Shown: positions 1 to 8,646 of the stretch, in pieces
Layout: each line of letters starts with the position of its first letter
How positions within the stretch are numbered: position 1 is the stretch's first letter
DNA from: Pirellulales bacterium
GTDB taxonomy: Bacteria; Planctomycetota; Planctomycetia; Pirellulales; Pirellulaceae
Direction: 5' to 3'
NCBI GenBank assembly: GCA_022451045.1
Contig: JAKUOW010000013.1
Span: forward strand, 1 to 46,036
DNA: 46,036 bases
Made by a program: the position numbers and the translations under genes
The notes under the pieces: model-generated
Database searches by the model: none
Told to the model about the DNA's origin: nothing
What the model saw: the letters and a program-made list of their open reading frames with translations, nothing else

Positions 1-1
1 A

Positions 2-205
2 TATGGGTCAGTACAGTGTGATGAAGAATTATGCGAGCATATTTTACCTAAGGGATGCGATTCGTTTGATTCCTATATGCAAACATCTAGTGTTGATTTT
101 AGCGATCTTCCTGATTCGATTGATTGGCGAACGGAAAATGCTGTAACTCCAACTCCGGCAATCATCACCTTCATGCTAGTTAAGCAACTCCTCGGGGCTG
201 GGTAA
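2..205 (+). pseudogene. 3'-truncated papain-like (C1A) cysteine protease remnant
   Basis: An open frame enters from the left edge and stops at 203-205. Around 110-153 it encodes LPDSIDWRTENAVTP, which closely matches the start of mature C1A papain-family enzymes (consensus LPxSxDWRxxxAVTP). In that family the next residues lead to the catalytic QGxCGSCW segment. Here the match ends right after VTP, and no CGSCW-like codons follow in any frame nearby. The last 30 bases overlap the 3' end of the minus-strand gene that stops at 176. What precedes the match could be the end of an I29-type propeptide, but this is uncertain. I infer a gene broken by a deletion or rearrangement near 153-160; its 5' part lies outside the window. 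No catalytic residue remains, so no active product is expected from this part. Confidence 0.55.
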
Positions 206-2383
206 TTGCTTGTACTTGATTTCACCCGCTTTAAGTGAATCACGCCATGCCCGAGTCTTCAAAGACTGCCGTGCCGGATCCACTTCTGCATAGTAGAGTT
301 GCGTCTTACCTGTAATGCGTTTTAGCGAATATATCGCTACTGCACGCACTGCCATTTGCGAGTGCTCCAGATTCTCAACCAGATCAATGGCCTCTTCGCC
401 TTCCAACTGAATCGCTGTATACCCCCGTAACATCCGAATAATCAGTTCAGCATCATCACCATATTGTGACTTTAGGATCCGAACCAATTCACTCGCCTCA
501 TCTTTTCCTGTCAGTATTACTTCACTAAGTGATTGCACATATCCTTCCCAACGACTGCGAAATTCACTGTTACCAAGGGCCGCGACCATCGCCGTTGGGT
601 CACCAGCCTGAAGGAGTACTGTTGGCATCGCACCTCTTACCTCAAGTAAACGATGGGATTCGTATTGCGTATGCAAAACCTCAAGTACTGGACCTGCTTG
701 CAGTGCGAAGACTTCACCGAGTGTTTCACCAACACGCTGATCTGCATGTGGCATCCAATCCGGGCCAATCCATTCCGGCAAACGATTAGCGATCTTATAT
801 CGTATCTGCTGCTGGCCAATGAGAGTGTAAAACCCATAGCCACTTGCCGGTGCCGCTGGTGACTCTGAACCTTCAATTGCATCGACCCATCGCCCTTTCT
901 TTCGGCCGTACATTTTCACAACTGGCACCACCTCCTTCTGATTAATTCTCAGTCCAGGTTCAAAATATCGTTGTGTATCGATGAACATCTCACTTCCTGT
1001 CTCCGGCAACTCCAATAATCCGGTCCTGCCAGCCAGACTCAAACCAATCGCCTGTTGTTGACCTTGATTGGAAATTACTACCTTGCCCGAATGCACGACC
1101 AATTGTGGCAAGCCTTCCGAATCAGGTACCGCAAGTTCCACTTCGCCGCTGGACACGATGCGAACATGGATGTTTTGATTGAATAAGAACTCAGTATTGA
1201 ATCCGGTGACACAAATGATGCGGTCTCCACTAAACAGCGGTGAGGCAGTAACCAATCGCGTCCATTCATTTTTATCCTGTGGCTTTACGAATGTGATTTG
1301 TTCGTCTGCCAGAAATTCTCCAACCTGTACGCGTTCCGGCAGTGGCTCTTCAGTTGGCTCAGCTCCTTCAACAGCTAACCCAATCGGAGATCCTTCGCCT
1401 GCCAACTGAGGTTCACCGAGGTCATCCGGTACTTTCAGTTCCTCGTCATCCTGAGGTGATTCATCTTCAACAACCTTGTTATCAGCAATTTGTTCGCGTA
1501 GCTGTTCCAATTCATCCACCGGTACCACTTCATCACTGCTCGTGATAACAGCAACTGCTTGGCCGTTTTCGTCAAGCTTTACGGTTACGTCTCCAACTTG
1601 ACGCGTATCAGAATCCTCCTGACCTTGATCCTCATTCATAGCAACAACAGTCGCACCATCAACCGATTCCTTGAATAAGCTGCCAATCAGTGCATTTTCA
1701 TGACTAATTGGACCATTAAATCGAATGACACATAGTGCGATAATCACAACCAGAGAAAACGATTTGAATAACTTCCACGTGGTAGAGGCTTCTACACTCT
1801 CCATGTAACTGGTTGCCTTATCCATTCTTGGGCGCACTAGTTGCTCCCGTCTCTGGATGTCCTCCGCGTTTTTTGGATCTTCCATTAATACGTTGACCGG
1901 TGATTCTTCATCACTTGCGGGTGGTAAATCATCTGGTTCAATTGCGTCTGATTGATTCATAGTCGAGACTGACCGTGCCACGGGATCGCCTGATGCCATA
2001 TGATCCGGTAATCCAATAATCCTGTTTCGCAATTCGGGATTTACGTCTGCCATTTTTTCCAGAACGACCGTCAGCACACTATGGCAACCCTTTACTTCCG
2101 CCAAATACATATCCGAGTCCAGACAAATTCGCTCAAATTCGTGGATCCGTGATTCTTCGAGTGTGTTGTCCAGATACTGGGCCACGCTGTTCGGGTCTGC
2201 ACCGACCCCGCGGCCGTCCAGCTTAGGTGATGTAACCGCTGGATTGCGCGATGCCGTTAGCGTTCGATAAACCAAGTCCGTTGCAAATTCACTGTCGTTG
2301 ATTTTTGCTGCTAGCTCATCCGATTGCTGGGATTCCAGTAGTCCATCGAGATAAGCCAGAAGTGTTCTCAGTGTTAAACGCAT
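176..2383 (-). CDS. Membrane-anchored protein with anti-sigma-like N-terminus and FecR-like region
   Basis: This 735-residue protein matches no family I can name with confidence. Residues 1-110 hold two related helical units, each with a YLD motif (LLAYLDGLLE and VAQYLDNTLE), like the cytoplasmic heads of planctomycete anti-sigma proteins; the full His/Cys zinc set is not evident. Residues 204-222 form one membrane segment. An acidic, low-complexity stretch follows (about 245-345). Residues 355-450 are beta-rich with a FecR-like pattern (SGDRIICVTG, VHSGKVVISNQG). The C-terminal 130 residues are helical and HEAT-like. I infer a single-pass protein with its bulk outside the cytoplasm, perhaps linking an envelope signal to a sigma factor, but no sigma gene is adjacent. 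The start is the ATG at 2383; its ribosome site is weak. It diverges from rarA. Confidence 0.6.
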   Translation of the reverse strand: MRLTLRTLLAYLDGLLESQQSDELAAKINDSEFATDLVYRTLTASRNPAVTSPKLDGRGVGADPNSVAQYLDNTLEESRIHEFERICLDSDMYLAEVKGCHSVLTVVLEKMADVNPELRNRIIGLPDHMASGDPVARSVSTMNQSDAIEPDDLPPASDEESPVNVLMEDPKNAEDIQRREQLVRPRMDKATSYMESVEASTTWKLFKSFSLVVIIALCVIRFNGPISHENALIGSLFKESVDGATVVAMNEDQGQEDSDTRQVGDVTVKLDENGQAVAVITSSDEVVPVDELEQLREQIADNKVVEDESPQDDEELKVPDDLGEPQLAGEGSPIGLAVEGAEPTEEPLPERVQVGEFLADEQITFVKPQDKNEWTRLVTASPLFSGDRIICVTGFNTEFLFNQNIHVRIVSSGEVELAVPDSEGLPQLVVHSGKVVISNQGQQQAIGLSLAGRTGLLELPETGSEMFIDTQRYFEPGLRINQKEVVPVVKMYGRKKGRWVDAIEGSESPAAPASGYGFYTLIGQQQIRYKIANRLPEWIGPDWMPHADQRVGETLGEVFALQAGPVLEVLHTQYESHRLLEVRGAMPTVLLQAGDPTAMVAALGNSEFRSRWEGYVQSLSEVILTGKDEASELVRILKSQYGDDAELIIRMLRGYTAIQLEGEEAIDLVENLEHSQMAVRAVAIYSLKRITGKTQLYYAEVDPARQSLKTRAWRDSLKAGEIKYKQLPSPEELLN

Positions 2384-2546
2384 GTAGATTTTCCGCTTTA
2401 TGAAAGGGAGAAAAACATCGGGGTCAGCATTATGTAAACAGTGCTATGACAAATAAAATCAGTCGCACACCTATGTAGTGCGGATTCACGGTAGAATTCG
2501 TACATCTAAATCCGAATTTTTTGTATTTCTTTTATCAGAGCCTGAC

Positions 2547-3884
2547 ATGTCCTCACTATTTGATGCGTCAGAACAGAATAATTTGGAACAAGCAAAGCCG
2601 CTCGCCGCCCGCATGCGTCCAACAACACTTGAAGAGTTTGTCGGGCAACAGCACTTTCTCGGCGAAGGAAAACTGTTACGTAAATTACTCAAAGCAGATC
2701 GGCTGGGAAGCGTTATCTTCTTTGGACCACCTGGTTGTGGCAAAACAACGCTCGCACGGCTGTTAGCTACCGAAAGCTCCCATCGCTTTGTGCAACTTAG
2801 CGCTGTTACAAGTGGTGTAAAGGACTTGCGGGAAGTACTTGAATACGCCCGCCACGATCTTGCAGCCGGAGGAGAGAAGACGCTGTTGTTTATCGATGAA
2901 ATTCATCGGTTCAACAAAGCGCAACAGGATGCTCTGCTGCCGGATGTCGAGGAAGGCATTGTCACTCTGGTCGGTGCCACAACGAGCAACCCGTTTTTTG
3001 CGGTAAATAGTGCGTTGGTGAGCCGGAGCCATATCTTTCAGTTTGAGCCTCTAGGTACTCAGGATGTGCAACAGTTACTCAATCGGGCTTTGGAGGACAA
3101 GTACCGTGGTTTAGGTAGATTTGACGTTACCCTCGAAGCAACTGCAGCGGAATACATCGCCAAGGTCTGTGATGGAGATGCGCGCCGCGCGTTATCTATT
3201 CTGGAAATCGGTGTTTTAGCGAGTGATTCCTTCCCGTTGACGTTTACCCGCGAACTAGCGATGGAATCTATCCAGCGCAAGGCAACGCACTATGATCCGA
3301 CTGGGGATGATCATTACGATACCGTCAGCGCACTGATTAAGAGCATCCGTGGAAGTGATCCTGATGCCTCTATTTATTGGCTAGCGAAGATGCTTGAAGC
3401 CGGTGACGATATTCGGTTTATCTGCCGCCGCCTGGTAATTCTTGCAAGTGAAGATATCGGCAATGCCGACCCACAGGCACTTGTAATTGCCGTTTCATGT
3501 ATGCAGGCGTGTGAAATGGTCGGACTACCAGAATGCCAACTTACGCTGTCTCAAACCGTAGCATATTTGGCATGCGCACCCAAAAGTAATGCCGCTACCA
3601 TAGCCATTGGGACCGCCCGGGGGGATATCAAAAACGGTCGAATTCTGCCTGTTCCGGTCGCACTTCGTGACAAGCACTATAGCGGTGCCAAGGAACTTGG
3701 GCACGGTGAAGGTTACAAGTACGCACACAATCATGAAGATGGGATTGCTGCAATGGACTACCTGGGGGTCGATGTACAGTACTATCAACCAACCGACCGA
3801 GGATTTGAAGCAGAATTGAAACAGCGTCTCGAAAAAATCCGAGAGATACTCGCGCAGGCCAAAACTCCGGCAGAAGACTCCTAG
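2547..3884 (+). CDS. rarA: Replication-associated recombination protein A (AAA+ ATPase)
   Basis: RarA (MgsA) is a clamp-loader-like AAA+ ATPase that acts at stalled replication forks and contacts SSB. The 445-residue product shows the family order: an N-terminal LAARMRPTTLEEFVGQQH segment, Walker A GPPGCGKTT, Walker B LLFIDEIHRFNKAQQDALLP (the hallmark RarA form), sensor-1 GATTSNP, the DARRALSILE lid motif, and the C-terminal tetramerisation region with SEDIGNADPQAL. Length is normal for the family. The open frame extends upstream to a GTG at 2478, but those 23 residues do not resemble RarA, whereas ATG 2547 gives the usual N-terminus (MSSLFD). It appears to be a single-gene unit, divergent from the membrane protein gene on its left. 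Confidence 0.95.
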   Translation: MSSLFDASEQNNLEQAKPLAARMRPTTLEEFVGQQHFLGEGKLLRKLLKADRLGSVIFFGPPGCGKTTLARLLATESSHRFVQLSAVTSGVKDLREVLEYARHDLAAGGEKTLLFIDEIHRFNKAQQDALLPDVEEGIVTLVGATTSNPFFAVNSALVSRSHIFQFEPLGTQDVQQLLNRALEDKYRGLGRFDVTLEATAAEYIAKVCDGDARRALSILEIGVLASDSFPLTFTRELAMESIQRKATHYDPTGDDHYDTVSALIKSIRGSDPDASIYWLAKMLEAGDDIRFICRRLVILASEDIGNADPQALVIAVSCMQACEMVGLPECQLTLSQTVAYLACAPKSNAATIAIGTARGDIKNGRILPVPVALRDKHYSGAKELGHGEGYKYAHNHEDGIAAMDYLGVDVQYYQPTDRGFEAELKQRLEKIREILAQAKTPAEDS

Positions 3885-3897
3885 AGCTTGCAGCTCT
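3883..3897 (+). terminator. Weak hairpin overlapping the rarA stop codon
   Basis: AGAGCT and AGCTCT form a perfect six-base inverted repeat with a TGC loop, beginning inside the rarA stop codon. There is no T-run after it, so it is at best a weak terminator or a 3'-end stabilising stem. Confidence 0.25.
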
Positions 3898-4000
3898 CAT
3901 CAACGAAAATCATCCTGCGAAAAAACTGTAAGAAATAGTAGGATTGCTCTAGTCGCGAATGGCTGGAAAACCTATCATTCCACCGGATTTGTTGGGCATT

Positions 4001-4249
4001 TTATGTACCCATCGCAAGTGTGAACGTCACCGCGATGATGCCAATCACACCAAGGATTATCCACCAAATGGGTTTTCCTTCCCACATATTGGTATCCGCG
4101 ATGATATACATCCGACAATGAGGACATTGGTCGGCGTATTCATAGACCTCTTCACCGCAATGCGGACACGGAATGGCCTCACCACCGTCATCCCAGCCTT
4201 CCTCAAATCCATCGTCGAATTCATCGTCGTATTGTGATTCGTCGAACAC
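4001..4249 (-). CDS. Small zinc-ribbon membrane protein
   Basis: An 82-residue protein. Residues 1-25 are strongly acidic. A double CPxC zinc ribbon follows (CPHCG at 28-32 and CPHC at 42-45), then one C-terminal membrane segment (about 59-78, IWWIILGVIGIIAVTF). This layout fits small planctomycete zinc-ribbon tail-anchored proteins of unknown role; the ribbon probably faces the cytoplasm. The start is GTG at 4249, supported by an AAAGGT ribosome site about 8 bases upstream; no ATG gives the acidic N-terminus. It is divergent from the L,D-transpeptidase gene, with only 68 bases between the two start codons, so the two may share a control region. Confidence 0.75.
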   Translation of the reverse strand: MFDESQYDDEFDDGFEEGWDDGGEAIPCPHCGEEVYEYADQCPHCRMYIIADTNMWEGKPIWWIILGVIGIIAVTFTLAMGT

Positions 4250-4303
4250 GTGAAATACCTTTTCAACAACAACTTACTCAATCTACCACGCGTGGGATTC
4301 GTC

Positions 4304-4310
4304 AAGGAGG
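4304..4310 (+). promoter_or_regulatory. Strong ribosome binding site deciding the L,D-transpeptidase start
   Basis: AAGGAGG lies 7 bases before ATG 4318. It rules out the longer reading from GTG 4234, whose extra 28 residues resemble nothing and precede a normal membrane signal. Confidence 0.85.
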
Positions 4311-4317
4311 ACGAACG

Positions 4318-5703
4318 ATGCAACGGATCAAGACTATCTTTGTCTTCGCATTTATGACAACCATTTTATATGGTGCATATGTCGTGTTGTACAAACCCGT
4401 GCCAGCCCCACCTGCTGAAGTGCAGTCCGTCATGGACGCCGGCTTGCCGGAACCAGACATCGGGTTTGGTAGTGAGGTCTCTCCGGAAGATTTACTAGCA
4501 AATATTAATGAAGACTCCGGTTCCAGTTTAGATGCACCCGATGGTGAAACAATTCATATCGGCTCGGCAGAAGATGAAGGCTCATTTGTATCGCCCGCGG
4601 AAGACCTCAACACTACCGAGACCGCTGAAAACTCTGACGACACAGCCTTCACGCTGAATGATGATGGAGCCGTAAGCGGTTCTATTTCTGATTTTGGAAG
4701 TGCTGCAGAAGCTGAATCGTCTGTCGACACCAGCGATGTCGTGACAACCACAGATGATGGAAGTTTTAACGTGAGTTCCAATGACGGTAGTTCAACGGTC
4801 TCAGATTCGGGTACATCCACAGATGACAGTACATTCCAAGTATCCAGCAATTCCTCCAATTTCAATGCTGACACAACAAATACTGATGATACATTTCAGG
4901 TCAACAAGGATACGGCTACTCTTGGAACACCTGTATTTGATGAAACCTCGGTTACCCCGGCGAACAACACGGCTGAGTTAGAAACCTCTGTCGTGGCTGA
5001 TGCGAATGAATTCTTCGACGCGTGGATGTCAGCACGCGAACAGGTCAACAACGGTGAGCTAAAGGCAGCCCTTAAGAAGCTGTCGGCCTATCAAAATAAT
5101 CCGAGCGTTAGTGAATCCCATCATCAACAACTATTATCCACACTGGACTATCTCGCAGCTGAAGTTATTTACAGCCGCAATCATCACTTGCAACCAGCTC
5201 ATCTCGTTAAGGATGGTGAGACGGTCGAGTCCATTGCACATCAATTTAATGTGCCGGCAACGTTACTGAGGAATATCAATGGGTTTAGACCCGAAGTTCA
5301 ACCGGCCTCTGGTGACGAGATCAAGGTGATGCAAGGTCCGTTTCGAGCAGAAGTCTCACTTACTACAAATGAGCTGACACTCTTTCTAGATGATATGTAT
5401 GCAGGACGCTTCACGATTAAAGTCGGCACATCCCCTGCCCCGCGAGCCGGTACTTTTCAAGTTCAGGCCAAACAACTCGATAGATCATTCATTACCACAA
5501 CCGGTCAAGTGATACCGGGCGGGCATGAAGCCAATCCGTACGGTGCTTTTTGGCTGGATCTGGGCGGTAACCTATGCATCCACGGTCAACCTGAAGTGGC
5601 CGTAACAGCGCAACTGCCCGTTGGTTGTATTCAGTTGGGCAAAAGAGATGCAGCTGATATGTTTGGAATTCTCAGTACTGGCAGTAAAGTAATTATTCGT
5701 TAG
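4318..5703 (+). CDS. LysM-containing L,D-transpeptidase (YkuD family)
   Basis: This is probably a periplasmic peptidoglycan cross-linking or modifying enzyme of 461 residues. It has an N-terminal signal or anchor (about 5-24). A long Ser/Thr/Asp/Asn-rich low-complexity linker (about 75-220) carries loose repeats of FQVSS and DDSTF type. A helical segment follows, then a LysM module (about 295-338, LVKDGETVESIAHQFNVP), then a YkuD catalytic domain (about 345-460). His422 (IHG) and Cys437 (LPVGCIQL) are the likely catalytic pair. The usual SxGCxR motif is altered: Pro-Val precedes GC, and the conserved Arg is Gln. The Cys is kept, so activity is plausible. The gene's 3' end overlaps pyrE by 11 bases on the opposite strand. 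Confidence 0.85.
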   Translation: MQRIKTIFVFAFMTTILYGAYVVLYKPVPAPPAEVQSVMDAGLPEPDIGFGSEVSPEDLLANINEDSGSSLDAPDGETIHIGSAEDEGSFVSPAEDLNTTETAENSDDTAFTLNDDGAVSGSISDFGSAAEAESSVDTSDVVTTTDDGSFNVSSNDGSSTVSDSGTSTDDSTFQVSSNSSNFNADTTNTDDTFQVNKDTATLGTPVFDETSVTPANNTAELETSVVADANEFFDAWMSAREQVNNGELKAALKKLSAYQNNPSVSESHHQQLLSTLDYLAAEVIYSRNHHLQPAHLVKDGETVESIAHQFNVPATLLRNINGFRPEVQPASGDEIKVMQGPFRAEVSLTTNELTLFLDDMYAGRFTIKVGTSPAPRAGTFQVQAKQLDRSFITTTGQVIPGGHEANPYGAFWLDLGGNLCIHGQPEVAVTAQLPVGCIQLGKRDAADMFGILSTGSKVIIR

Positions 5704-6250
5704 CCGGTGGAGCAATCCCAAAATCTTCAATGGTAAGCAGCGTCTGTAGTTGATAGCCGGCTGACTCGAAGTTCTCACGGCCGCCTTCCATGCGGTCGAT
5801 GATCGCGATGACGCCGAGAACCGTTAACCCAGCTGCTTCCACATGCTCGATCGCCTTAAGAGAGCTGCCACCGGTCGTTACCACATCCTCGACGATAACA
5901 ACCTGATCACCTGCTGCCACTGGTCCTTCTACCTGGTTACCCTTGCCGTGTTCCTTGGCCTCTTTGCGCACGATGAAGGCACGCAGCTGTTTTTCCTGAG
6001 ACGCCGCTTCGGTAATTACCGCTGCTGAAATTGGATCGGCACCAATGGCCATCCCACCGACAGCATCCGGAAGTGTATCCCCAAGGATTTCCAGGATACC
6101 CCGTGCTATTAGCTGAGCACCGCGTGAATCCAAAGTCACTTTGCGACAATCAAGGTAATAGCTTGCTTTCTTGCCTGAAGCGAGAGTGAACTCTCCAAAC
6201 TCAAGTGCGCGCTCACGCACAATTTCTATTAGCGCATCTTTTGAATACAT
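5693..6250 (-). CDS. pyrE: Orotate phosphoribosyltransferase
   Basis: PyrE converts orotate and PRPP to orotidine 5'-phosphate in de novo pyrimidine synthesis in the cytoplasm. The 185-residue protein has the PRPP-binding loop VVIVEDVVTTGGSS (about 117-130), the FTLASGKKASYYLDCRK substrate region near the N-terminus, and the flexible-loop region RKEAKEHGKGNQVEG. Length is slightly short but within the normal range. ATG 6250 is preceded by a good AGGAG site. No other pyrimidine gene is adjacent. Its 3' end overlaps the convergent L,D-transpeptidase gene. Confidence 0.93.
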   Translation of the reverse strand: MYSKDALIEIVRERALEFGEFTLASGKKASYYLDCRKVTLDSRGAQLIARGILEILGDTLPDAVGGMAIGADPISAAVITEAASQEKQLRAFIVRKEAKEHGKGNQVEGPVAAGDQVVIVEDVVTTGGSSLKAIEHVEAAGLTVLGVIAIIDRMEGGRENFESAGYQLQTLLTIEDFGIAPPANE

Positions 6251-6329
6251 CGGTCACTCCTGCATGTTGCCTTGCTGCTGCCCGTTTTATCAACAGGTCG
6301 TCGCGGCATTATAACGGCTGCAAGCGTCC

Positions 6330-7103
6330 CTATGCACCGGCCTTGGCTCGTGCTTCTCGTAAACCGCGACTGAGGATGTCGCGAAGCATCGGCGAGTAGT
6401 CTTCAAACTTGTTCTCGTCCGGAGTGCCATCAGCAAATTGATAGATCGCATCGCGTGGCTTCATGCCAAGTGCCAGAAGCGTCGAACTAACTGTTCCACG
6501 ATCCTGACCATGAATAACCATGCTCGGGCGACCCGGAGCAGATGGGCTTCGAGCAAATACCTTACTGGCAACAGCAAGAAACTTGACAGGAGAATCCAAA
6601 GTCTGAAGTGTCAAAAGTCGATGGGCTAACTGCACTCGCTCGTCGCGGGGATCATTTAAGTCCTGATTCGCGATGATGTTTAGGCCTTCCTGAAGTGGTA
6701 CTACATTGGGATCGTCTCCGCCATGTACGCACCAACCGGACTCCCTGTCAGCGATGATATAGTTAACACCTTCGTAACGATTTGAACTTAGCTCGTCCAT
6801 CGCCAAGTGCACCGCTTGCTGAGCACTATCACTACGTAGTAACTCGCGACACAATACACCACGGCTTCGTGGTACGATCGGTGGCAACATCTTTCGACGA
6901 TTTGACGCCGCTACGAATAAACCGTTCTGATTTATCCCAAGCCAAGTTCCACCACTCTGTTGGTCTCCACCACAGAGAATTCGAGGTTTTCCAGACTGAA
7001 TCGACGGCGTTGTGCTTGGCCGGTCATAAAACTCCTCGCGATTTGCTGCTACAAGTATCGGGGAGCCTTCTACTAACTGGTATTGAATAGCCAGAATACA
7101 CAT
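6330..7103 (-). CDS. NRDE/TANGO2 family protein
   Basis: This 257-residue protein belongs to the NRDE (TANGO2-like) family, which runs from bacteria to animals. Its biochemical role is not settled; lipid or haem handling has been proposed for relatives. The features seen are the typical MCILAIQYQ N-terminus with Cys2, the ANREEFYDRP signature (the NRDE motif, here NREE), CGGDQQSGGTWLGIN, and a C-terminal region with GTVSSTLLAL. Cys2 next to the initiator makes an N-terminal-nucleophile chemistry conceivable, but that is only inference. It lies 79 bases upstream of pyrE on the same strand, so co-transcription is possible. The ribosome site is poor: a GGAAGG lies too far upstream. Confidence 0.85.
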   Translation of the reverse strand: MCILAIQYQLVEGSPILVAANREEFYDRPSTTPSIQSGKPRILCGGDQQSGGTWLGINQNGLFVAASNRRKMLPPIVPRSRGVLCRELLRSDSAQQAVHLAMDELSSNRYEGVNYIIADRESGWCVHGGDDPNVVPLQEGLNIIANQDLNDPRDERVQLAHRLLTLQTLDSPVKFLAVASKVFARSPSAPGRPSMVIHGQDRGTVSSTLLALGMKPRDAIYQFADGTPDENKFEDYSPMLRDILSRGLREARAKAGA

Positions 7104-7510
7104 GAAGTATAAGAACCAATCCTTCCTAGTCGGTATTACTTAAGTCGATAAAACTGCGGGCAATTGAACATCTCAATTTGCAAACAACTCTATCTCTGTA
7201 AATCCATTTTTTGGTTTTTCTTACACCCAAGAGGTGGATTTTCCACACCCTACAGGCAGTGTTCTAAGACACTGGTTAAACAATCCAATGTAGTCGCGCA
7301 TTTCGACCTCAAACACCCTATTTTAGGGGGTTTGTAAAGATTAGTGCCGTGTTTTCCTGCAGTCGCGTTGTTTACACCCCCTTTGAGCCTCTATTGAAAT
7401 CCTATAAAGTGCGAAATTGACCACCAATGTTACGTTTTGCGCCATTGGCACACCTGTTTCAGCGGCGAAAATGCACATAGATCCACATCCACCGATAGGA
7501 ATACTCCTAA
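7104..7510. other. 407-bp non-coding gap between divergent genes
   Basis: No credible coding frame is present. Four ACACCC hexamers occur at 7223, 7245, 7313 and 7374. A hairpin is at 7311-7333. A TATAAA box at 7403-7408 is the best -10 candidate for the plus-strand oxidoreductase cluster, with only weak -35 matches about 15-16 bases upstream. T-rich stretches occur near 7207-7221. I see no tRNA or recognisable riboswitch. Confidence 0.6.
7311..7333 (+). repeat. Hairpin-forming inverted repeat
   Basis: AAACACCCT and AGGGGGTTT pair over nine bases with one mismatch around the loop ATTTT. No gene ends here and no T-run follows, so it does not look like an ordinary terminator. It could be part of a leader or an operator for the gene at 7511. 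Confidence 0.4.
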
Positions 7511-8635
7511 ATGCCGTCAAACACCCCACCCATCCGCATTGCAATCATCGGCGCAGGCGCTGTAAGTGACTATCACCACGTTCCTGGCATAAATATAGAT
7601 CCTCGCTGTGAACTGGTAGCGGTCTGTGACCAGAGTGAAGCACTGTTAGAACAACGTCGAAGTGATTGGGGAATAGACTACGTAACGACAGATTACAACC
7701 AAATCTGTAACGACCCTGACATCGACGCCGTAATAATTGCGACGCCCAACTTCACACATCATGACATGTCAGTTGCCGCAGCCAATAACGGCAAACACAT
7801 CATGTGTGAAAAACCACTCGGGCTAAACTCGGACGAAGTACGCCGGATGCGTGATGCAGCTCGGGATGCTGGCGTAGTACATATGACAGCCTTTACCTAT
7901 CGATTCGCACCATCGATGCGGTATATGCGACATCTTGCTAAATCCGGTGAGTTGGGTGAGCTACGACACTTTCGCAGTCAGCGTTTCCTTGACTGGCCTG
8001 AAACCAGCTGGGCATGGCGACAGTATAAGAAGACTGCCGGGGCAGGTGATTTATTTGACATGACGATACACCGCATTGACTTCGCCATGGACCTCATGGG
8101 TCCAATCAACAAGCTCTGCGGCGCCGTTGCACAGTTTACTCCCAGAGACAAGACCGTCGATGGCCAGGACTGTGAACCATCTGACGTTGATGATTGGTCC
8201 GCACTAATTGGCGTTTTTGACAACGGTAGCGTCGGTGTCTGGGAAGGCACAACGCTCGCCAAGGGATATCATAAGGACGGATTTGGGCATGAATGGGCAG
8301 AAATCAACGGATCCGAAGCATCTGCTGTATATCAACTGCGAGAACCAAACCGGATTTGGCTCGGTCGTACCGGCAGTGATCTTGCACCGGTAGAAGTTCC
8401 CGAGGAATTCCTCAAACCCGCGGACAGCCCACGGGTTGTGGGGGAAGGAGACCCTGCCACCGTCTTCCGTTATGACTTAGTCTGGGAATTCGTATCAGCG
8501 ATTGTGGAAGGCCGTCAAGCCGTACCGAGTTTTGATCATGGCCTTAATTCTCAAATCATTGCCGATTCAGTATTGGAATCCAATGAAAACGGGGCATGGA
8601 TCAATGTTGCATCACGCCTTGAACCTGTTGACTAA
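7511..8635 (+). CDS. Gfo/Idh/MocA family oxidoreductase
   Basis: This is an NAD(P)-dependent sugar or inositol-type oxidoreductase of 374 residues. Residues 8-130 form the Rossmann fold, with GAGAVSD at 14-20 and VIIATPNFTHH. The family CEKPLG motif carries catalytic Lys101. The C-terminal alpha/beta domain includes the GAGDLFDMTIHRIDFAMDLM stretch, where the His is the usual substrate-side residue. The substrate cannot be told from the sequence. ATG 7511 follows an AGGA-rich leader. The gene ends 11 bases before fabH, whose ribosome site starts within this stop codon, so the two are almost certainly co-transcribed. Confidence 0.9.
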   Translation: MPSNTPPIRIAIIGAGAVSDYHHVPGINIDPRCELVAVCDQSEALLEQRRSDWGIDYVTTDYNQICNDPDIDAVIIATPNFTHHDMSVAAANNGKHIMCEKPLGLNSDEVRRMRDAARDAGVVHMTAFTYRFAPSMRYMRHLAKSGELGELRHFRSQRFLDWPETSWAWRQYKKTAGAGDLFDMTIHRIDFAMDLMGPINKLCGAVAQFTPRDKTVDGQDCEPSDVDDWSALIGVFDNGSVGVWEGTTLAKGYHKDGFGHEWAEINGSEASAVYQLREPNRIWLGRTGSDLAPVEVPEEFLKPADSPRVVGEGDPATVFRYDLVWEFVSAIVEGRQAVPSFDHGLNSQIIADSVLESNENGAWINVASRLEPVD

Positions 8636-8646
8636 GGATTATTGAA

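Noticed and set aside
1-146. Small hydrophobic open frame from ATG 3 (47 codons)
   Set aside because: It overlaps the papain-like frame, whose motif match is far stronger, and has no visible ribosome site.
2478-2546. Longer rarA start at GTG 2478
   Set aside because: The extra 23 residues do not resemble RarA, and ATG 2547 gives the family N-terminus.
4554-4874. 106-codon minus-strand open frame opposite the L,D-transpeptidase
   Set aside because: It mirrors the Ser/Thr/Asp-rich repeat coding of the plus strand, has no own ribosome site and gives a low-complexity product.
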